DNA from: Schistosoma haematobium
Taxonomy: Eukaryota > Platyhelminthes > Trematoda > Strigeidida > Schistosomatidae
DNA: 64,000 bases
Assembly: GCF_000699445.3 (NCBI RefSeq)
Contig: NC_067197.1
Location: 23,977,809 to 24,041,808 of the forward strand
Reading direction: 5' to 3'
Shown: one piece after another, positions 57,702-64,000 of the stretch
How positions within the stretch are numbered: position 1 is the stretch's first letter
Layout: each line of letters starts with the position of its first letter
Position numbers and translations under genes: made by a program
Notes under the pieces: generated by a model
The model's input: the letters and a program-made list of their open reading frames with translations, nothing else
What the model was told of the DNA's origin: nothing
Databases searched by the model: none

Positions 57702-60199
57702 AGTTGATTTCATTATTCAATTTTTCTGCATTTTTTTTCCATGATGAGTTAATCCGCACAATATGTGATAAACATTTTTTCTCTGAAAATAATTTTCCGT
57801 TCATTTTATTCATATCATTTATATGAATATAAACACAGCTGATATCCACTTTTTTAAAATACATCTATTAGCTCGATTCAATTGTCCTTTCAGTTTTACT
57901 CCACTTTTCTAATTGGATAGTTATAATTAATTCATCGATAATGTCACATATTATCACATTATTATTATCATTATTACCATGATTACTATTATTACTCATG
58001 GATATTTTATGCATATTTTTCTATGAGAAGCGTTTATTTTCTAAAAGAATCAATTCTATTCTGTTATCACTGTAGTTTCCATAGGTATATATATACACAT
58101 GCGGTTTTACGTATATGTAATGTACGTTTACATGTAGGATAACAAGTATTTCTCTACTATACCGTTTTCTCATATCTTACACATGTTAATAATTATAACT
58201 GTTATTGTTTCACTATACAACTGTAGTTCCCCATCGTTCTTAGATTTTACTATTTTCTTCCTTCATGTTTTATATATAACTGCGTTTATTGTGTATATGT
58301 TGTTGGTCCTTTCTTGTTCCTGTTGTTGGAATGTTGTTTCTCTCTGTTCTTTCCTTTAATAGATAACAATAAACCCAGTATTGTCAAAAGTTGTTGACAA
58401 TCTCTTTTCATCATCTTCATTACACCAATAATGTTTTTTTTCCGTGTTTTTCCTGTTCTAGAGTTTTCTTTAAATTTATTTACACTATACAATTCGTCAT
58501 TTTCATCATAGTTGTGTTCCCTTTTGTGTGTGCAGTACCCCAAGTTATTCATCTTTTAGTCGATACTAGTGATAAATCATTTGTAATTAGTTCATCTAAA
58601 CTTACTTATTTGTAACTTAATAAGACTTCGTTTTTCATTCGTTACTTGGCGCGCATATATGTATAACTCTCTTGTTCTCCTGCTGGTACAACCTAAATAA
58701 GTATGGGTATGAAGATCATTTAGCCTTGCGTCACATTTTTATAGTGCGTGTTGGGTAATATAAATGAAGAGATCTTTGAATTCGCATTCATCTACTGTCA
58801 ACTGTCCTCTCGTGATTGTTGTTATTTTCGTTGTTGAGGTTTGAATTTTTGTCAACTGGTATTTCATTATCGTTGGAACTTACCTATGTTATGTTGTAGT
58901 GTTTAAATTATGTATTTGTGTTTCCTTTCTTTTTTTTAATTTCTGTTTTTTTCTATCCAACCTCACTATATTATTTAAGTATAGAAACACAAATATTAGT
59001 TTTTAGAATCGTTATTGTTACTATTATTATCGTCACCATAAATATTCACAGGAATATATTCTTCATTATTATTACTCCTATCAGTATCTTCGTTACTTAT
59101 ACAACTATTATTCTTATTACTACTATTATGACCATAAAGATGGAATTCACTTTAAATGTGATTCGTCGTTTCTTGTTTTCATTGTATGCCTATTTGGGAG
59201 GGAAAATTTACAGTTGATAAAGAAAGGACCATAATATGACCAGTATAAATAACATGCATATATCTTAGCATTTATAATAAACAGATATTTATTACTCTTA
59301 TATTATTTAGTAAATTCATCTCTACTGTACGCAAGGGAATCGTACGAGTAAAATCTAGTCGAGAAGTTTTGAGAAATATTAGGAAAACGGATATGTGTGC
59401 AATATTTTCTAATAAGAAATGTTGCATATAATATGTGGAATAAAATGAGTCTGGATTCAATATCTACAGAGTACAAATCTAGGATTGTCTGTCGATTGAA
59501 TGTGTCAAAAGTTGAAATCGGTATTTCTGGTTGCCGATAGATAATGCAGAAACTTTTCCGTATTAGATTTCAATTTTATGCTATTACATCGTGGTGGTGT
59601 TGGATAAATCAGTTGAAATTATACAACGTTAATAAATAATAATTCTATACAGGTTAGTTGATCTTCTGATGTTCTTTTAGCTTAGATAAGTGAACACGGG
59701 ACAACAGTGTATTTTTTGTCAATTCGTGCGTTTCGCTGCAATACCCGTATTAAGATCATATAAATACACTCGATGATATAGTGTGATAACTTAAATAAAT
59801 GAATGTAAGTTCGTTTTTTATACAATCCCATTCAAAAGTCATATTAGCAGTTTCTTCACGTGAATATTTTTAATAGTGTTTTGGCAAAATAGCAGAAGCT
59901 GTTAATAAATTCACGCCATGCTTATCGGGCGTAAGCTAAGGGTATGAATTGCTGAAAAAATACAGATGTGAAATTGCGGAAATATGTTTATTCCGCCTCT
60001 GGTTTCCCAATAACTTCATGTCTAACTGACTAATAAATTTGAATGTAAGATGTAGTCCTACTGAAGACATTAAAAACTTGATCTAACCAATTATTAACCT
60101 GATAATAGGCACTACATTGTCAACAAATAATTGTAATTTTCCGTAGACGATCAGTTTTCTTTGTATATAAGGCAATCATACGAACTCCGATATTTTTTT
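57702..60199 (+). other. 3' UTR and 3' flank of the TRIM-NHL gene
   Basis: Very AT-rich. A candidate polyadenylation signal AATAAA is at 58368-58373; others follow downstream, so the transcript end is not fixed. The short frames here (58391-58615, 58918-59217) are low-complexity and hydrophobic because of T-richness. Confidence 0.5.
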
Positions 60200-60262
60200 G
60201 TGTGAAGCGGTGGCTTTCAACTATGAAGTCATAAGTTCACTGTCCGTTCCATCTACTTAGGC
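60200..60262 (+). repeat. Fragment of the tRNA-derived SINE of 47640
   Basis: GGCTTTCAACTATGAAGTCATAAGTTC followed by GTTCCATCTACTTA parallels 47680-47732. Short and diverged. Confidence 0.5.
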
Positions 60263-60934
60263 TTGGACAGCCGTAGAGTTTTAATAGCTCTCAAATATAA
60301 TGTCTCAAAATCACGGTTATAGGTTCGCGTTAGATAAATGAGATCTAAGGAAATGTTTAACTATTTTCCTTCTGTTACATTCATTTAATCTGAATGGACT
60401 GAAACTCACAAAATGTTTCAAAAGTAAATTAAGCAGATTGATAATGGTAGATATTCTGAACTCTGAAATGATTTCAGAAATACTCTGTTATATGATCAGT
60501 GTGTAGGCATATCAATTTGAGCTTTCTTAATAGGTAGATTTCATTAACTCAGAACATGTTTCATCAATTATTCTCAAAGTAGTTTCATTAATTCACTTTA
60601 TTCTCAAAATGTATTTCAAATAATCATCATTATTCATCATAACTTGATGAGATAATAATTTCAAATTAGTCCAGTGGTCTACAATCCAAACCATCTCATA
60701 TTTATTTTCTATTGAACACCTGAAACGCTTAAATTGTTTGACCACTATTTTTAAGGTTTTAAACCACTTTAAGTTTAAGGATCTGAAATCAATCCTACTC
60801 TATTTCATATCAGTATTTTCATTTCATCATATAAGTCAATTGATTTTGATAACCTTAACTTAATCCTTTTAATTATAAAGTCCGTTTTATTTCACTGTTG
60901 AAGGTCAAGGTGAATTGAAATATATATAATAGTT

Positions 60935-61260
60935 GAATTCATGAGTCAATTGAAGCTAGACCATCATGGAAAACCTGGAAGCACTGAACGGCCGCTTCGT
61001 CCTAGTATGGAACTTTTCATTAGTGCTCATCCACGATCCCGCCCCGCGAGATTTGGACCAGGGACCTGTCAGTCTTGCGTGCGGCCGCTTAACCTCTGGA
61101 CTACTGAGTCCGCCGGCATCTAACGGTGTTAATGTCTAGCGTCAACCATACTAGGACGAAACAAGTGCCCAGTGCTTCCAAATTTTCCATGGTGATCTAG
61201 CTTCAATGGACTCATGAATTCAAATATAAAATTACTAAAATCTCCGCAACACCCCCTTTT
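60935..61260. mobile_element. Fold-back SINE, first inverted pair
   Basis: A nearly full minus-strand SINE (60935-61140) runs into a plus-strand 3' half (61146-61260). The arms 60935-61010 and 61146-61221 are both 76 bases, begin and end at GAATTC, and pair at about 84 percent by eye, around a 135-base loop holding the tRNA-like part. The typical 3' tail (AAAATCTCCGCAACA) is on the right arm only. No target duplication could be seen. Confidence 0.8.
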
Positions 61261-61901
61261 GATTATATTCATGGATGGCATACAACGCTACACTTTTCTA
61301 GGTTCTATGAAGCCCAGTTTTGGCTTTTTCTCTCCAAAATCTAGTTCAATACTTAATGAATATTTAAAAAACAGGTGTGGTACATCAATAAATTTTTAAT
61401 TTGGAAAATGAACCGAATTATTAATGAATATACCTTTATGATTTTTAAAATAACAATTATTGATGAAAGAATGTCTATCTAGAAGAAAGTGTTTGTAAAC
61501 GGTTGCGAAGTAATTCATATAACTCTAGTCATGAGGTTTTTTTGTTTTCTAATGGGGATAACCTAACTTCCTTTAGATAAAATAATTGTTGTACTCATAG
61601 ACTATTACAGAATAAAGCGTAGTGAATAATTGTTTCGTGGTGTTCTAAGACTTCACAGAACTTCATTTTCCTGATAAATACACGAAAGTAAAATTAAGAT
61701 TTTCAATTCCTACTGTAATCACGATATAGCAACTATCTTATAACCAATTTCGATCATGGTTAGTTTTGATCAAGCATTTTTACTAACTTACTTGACAGGA
61801 AATGTCATTAGAATAATAAAAATTCGCATATTTCTTTGTACCATTACGGCCACTAGCTAAAATGTTGATTGCTTAAATATCACTCGACGATTCATCCTCC
61901 C

Positions 61902-61903
<2 letters not shown>

Positions 61904-61954
<51 letters not shown>
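61904..61954. repeat. (AT)n microsatellite
   Basis: About 25 uninterrupted AT units. It produces the meaningless Tyr-Ile frame at 61869-62081. Confidence 0.97.
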
Positions 61955-61955
<1 letters not shown>

Positions 61956-62805
61956 TCAAATCCTATTATTAGCCTTTGCTGTGCCCTTATGCGATCTGAC
62001 TATAAACTTGTCTCTATCTTTGATCGCATACATATTCGCCTCTCTGCTTCAAATTCGCTCGATGTGCTTATAGCTTTGTGATCTACACTATCCGCTAACA
62101 AACTTTATTCGCCGCTTCTCATTGCCTTCTGATTTTAAACACCATTGATGTTTATGTAATAACGGTTACAAGGGGGATAGATTAACGAAGCAAAGCCATT
62201 ACAATAACACATGTAAATCACCTAATTAAAATCCACTGTTTTACACTTCTAACTTGAGTCGATTCACGATTATCACAGATGATATCTGTTTACTGTTATT
62301 TATTTGGTCAAATTTAAATATTCAAAGCTTTGCAGTATATTAAATATTTTGAAGCTTTAAGTGTGGGCCTTAACCTAGTTGGTATCATTTAACATAACAA
62401 ATATTCACTTTTAGAGGAACTGATTCTACTCCCTGTAATTAATTAATATTATTATTTGTTACTAAATGTAGTCACACATTCAGTTTTTTTAGGGAAGAAT
62501 ATACTAGCAACTTAATTTATCTCTATTTTATATAATTGTATGACAATTAATGTATGTTTTGTCGCTGATTAAACAAACTTAAATCGTGGTAAAGACTACT
62601 TACTGGAAGTTGATTTATTTATTTAATTGAATTAGTAATAAAAAAGGACTTAGTCTGCTTTAAAAGTAACACTTCTGAGTAAATCATTTTGATTCTCATT
62701 TGATATTTACTGTGTTAACTAATGCTTCAATGCGTATTTCTATCGTTTCAACAGAATAAGAAAAATTTTGTCTAAATAAACATCAAAGAAATGTTTGTTG
62801 GCCGT

Positions 62806-62872
62806 GTGAGAACTTTTCAAAAAGGAGAGTACACTCTCTCCACCCTTAAACGTACCAGGGCATTCAAGTACA
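62806..62872 (-). repeat. 5'-end fragment of the (AAAT)-tailed family
   Basis: GGCCGTGTGAGAACTTTTC and CGTACCAGGGCATT parallel 38398-38462 and 43918-43982, the tail-distal end of that repeat. Confidence 0.6.
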
Positions 62873-62941
62873 TTAGATTAATCAAAAGTATAAACTGACA
62901 AATTCTTATATGAATAAAATGTATTCTATAATGAGGTTTTT

Positions 62942-63375
62942 TTATTGAGATCATGAACCGATTGATGTTAGACCACTTTTGAGAACCTAGAAGCGCTGGA
63001 CGGCCGTTTCGTCCTATCGTGGGACTTTTTAGCAGTCCGCATCCATGATCCCGCTTGCGGGATCCATGTCGGGTAGAGACAGGTATCTACCTCAGTACAA
63101 CGGAAGGTGGTCGCGCAATTTCGTGGATTGGTTGATGTTAGACACTATCACCATTGGATGCCGGCTCAGTGGTCCAGTTGGTTAAGCGTTTGCGCGCGAG
63201 ATCGAAGGCCCTGGGTTTGAATTCCGCGAGCGGGATCGTGGATGCGCACTGCTGAGGAGTCCCACAATAGGACTAAACGGCCGTTCAGTGATTCTAGGTT
63301 TTCAATGGTGGTCCAACATCAATCGGTTCATGATCTCAATCAAAAAGTTAATAATCTCCACAACCCCTATACTAG
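62942..63375. mobile_element. Fold-back SINE, second inverted pair, with 13-bp target duplication
   Basis: A minus-strand 3' half (62944-63061) faces a full plus-strand SINE (about 63105-63375). The arms 62944-63061 and 63225-63340 pair over about 116 bases, the outermost 26 perfectly. TAATGAGGTTTTT flanks the block at 62929-62941 and 63376-63388, so both halves were inserted together. The plus copy has the A-box-like CGGCTCAGTGGTCCAG, a B box worn to GGGTTTGAATTCC, and the 3' tail AATCTCCACAACCCC. Confidence 0.85.
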
Positions 63376-63388
63376 TAATGAGGTTTTT

Positions 63389-64000
63389 ATTCATTTATTG
63401 CTTAATCATGTCCAATTTTGTATATCTGAACTCTAAGTTATTCATCAAATATTTATGATATGAGCTTTGATAAAATAATCTATACTTGTTAATATGACAA
63501 TATTTGTCAAATGGTAATGCTTAAATCATTTTATTGATTTTTTCACATATTACTAACCTAATTATTGATGTTTATTTGGATTGAAATTTCCAAAAGAATT
63601 TAATTAAGTCCTTAATCGATTTATGGCTTATATTGAAAAACAAGAAAGATTTGAGATTATAATATTTTTGCTCTTAAATCATTAATTATTGAAACATTAT
63701 TAATCTAATCCATTTATTAATTAAAACTGATTATTTAAGTGAATTTTATAGTTTGTCTCCATGAGTTTTTTTTAATACTGAAATAATTTTATTAGTGTAT
63801 TTGCCATCAATTATGTCAGTTTGTATTTTCAAGTTTAATATAAATCTCTACATTTATGTAGTTCATATAAGTAACTCTATTGATGTTTAATAGAAGAAAA
63901 TATTGGGGGGGGGTGATTTTATGTTCAAATAGATAAATCTTGTTTAATATTTAGTTCTATACAAATATGAATATCACCCTGTTTATATATAATAAATAAA
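63389..64000. other. AT-rich intergenic DNA, nothing recognised
   Basis: No frame, repeat partner or signal found apart from a short G-run at 63905-63912. Confidence 0.5.

Noticed and set aside
61869..62081. Frame with Tyr-Ile repeats
   Set aside because: It is a translation of the (AT)n microsatellite.

Overview
The window looks like nuclear DNA of a blood fluke (Schistosoma, Trematoda). It is AT-rich, has one multi-exon animal gene with kilobase introns, and the rest is packed with dispersed repeats of types I recognise from schistosome genomes: Ty3/gypsy LTR elements, RTE-like and CR1-like non-LTR elements, and tRNA-derived SINEs. The genus is an inference from repeat content and gene structure. 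I cannot name the species.

Bases 1-35,500 hold no host gene that I can support. They carry a decayed gypsy RNase H (5,147-5,461), a 5'-truncated CR1-like reverse transcriptase with its 3' UTR (9,739-11,784), a gag-only LTR-element remnant on the minus strand (12,712-14,469), and a nearly intact Ty3/gypsy element (18,463-23,304). That element has 356-bp LTRs differing at two bases and a 5-bp target duplication, but its integrase end is broken by a frameshift and a stop. Around and after it lie RTE-like remnants on the minus strand (18,263-18,462 and 24,366-25,260), a second copy of the CR1-like 3' UTR (23,656-24,365), and two or more decayed CR1-like elements on the plus strand (28,220-33,592).

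Bases 35,598-57,701 are one plus-strand gene of nine coding exons. The spliced frame is continuous and gives 971 residues: RING finger, B-box, coiled coil, filamin repeat, then NHL repeats to the C-terminus. This is the TRIM2/TRIM3/TRIM71 (LIN-41) architecture, a family of E3 ubiquitin ligases and post-transcriptional regulators. Its introns range from 47 bp to 4.7 kb and hold two probable solo LTRs, LINE fragments and several SINE-like copies.

Bases 57,702-64,000 are 3' flank and intergenic DNA with two fold-back copies of a tRNA-derived SINE, one flanked by a 13-bp target duplication. Apart from the TRIM gene, the window is a layered record of retrotransposition. The most unusual parts are composite SINEs (one direct dimer, two inverted pairs) inserted as single units, and a conserved pair of stem-loops at the 3' end of a CR1-like element.
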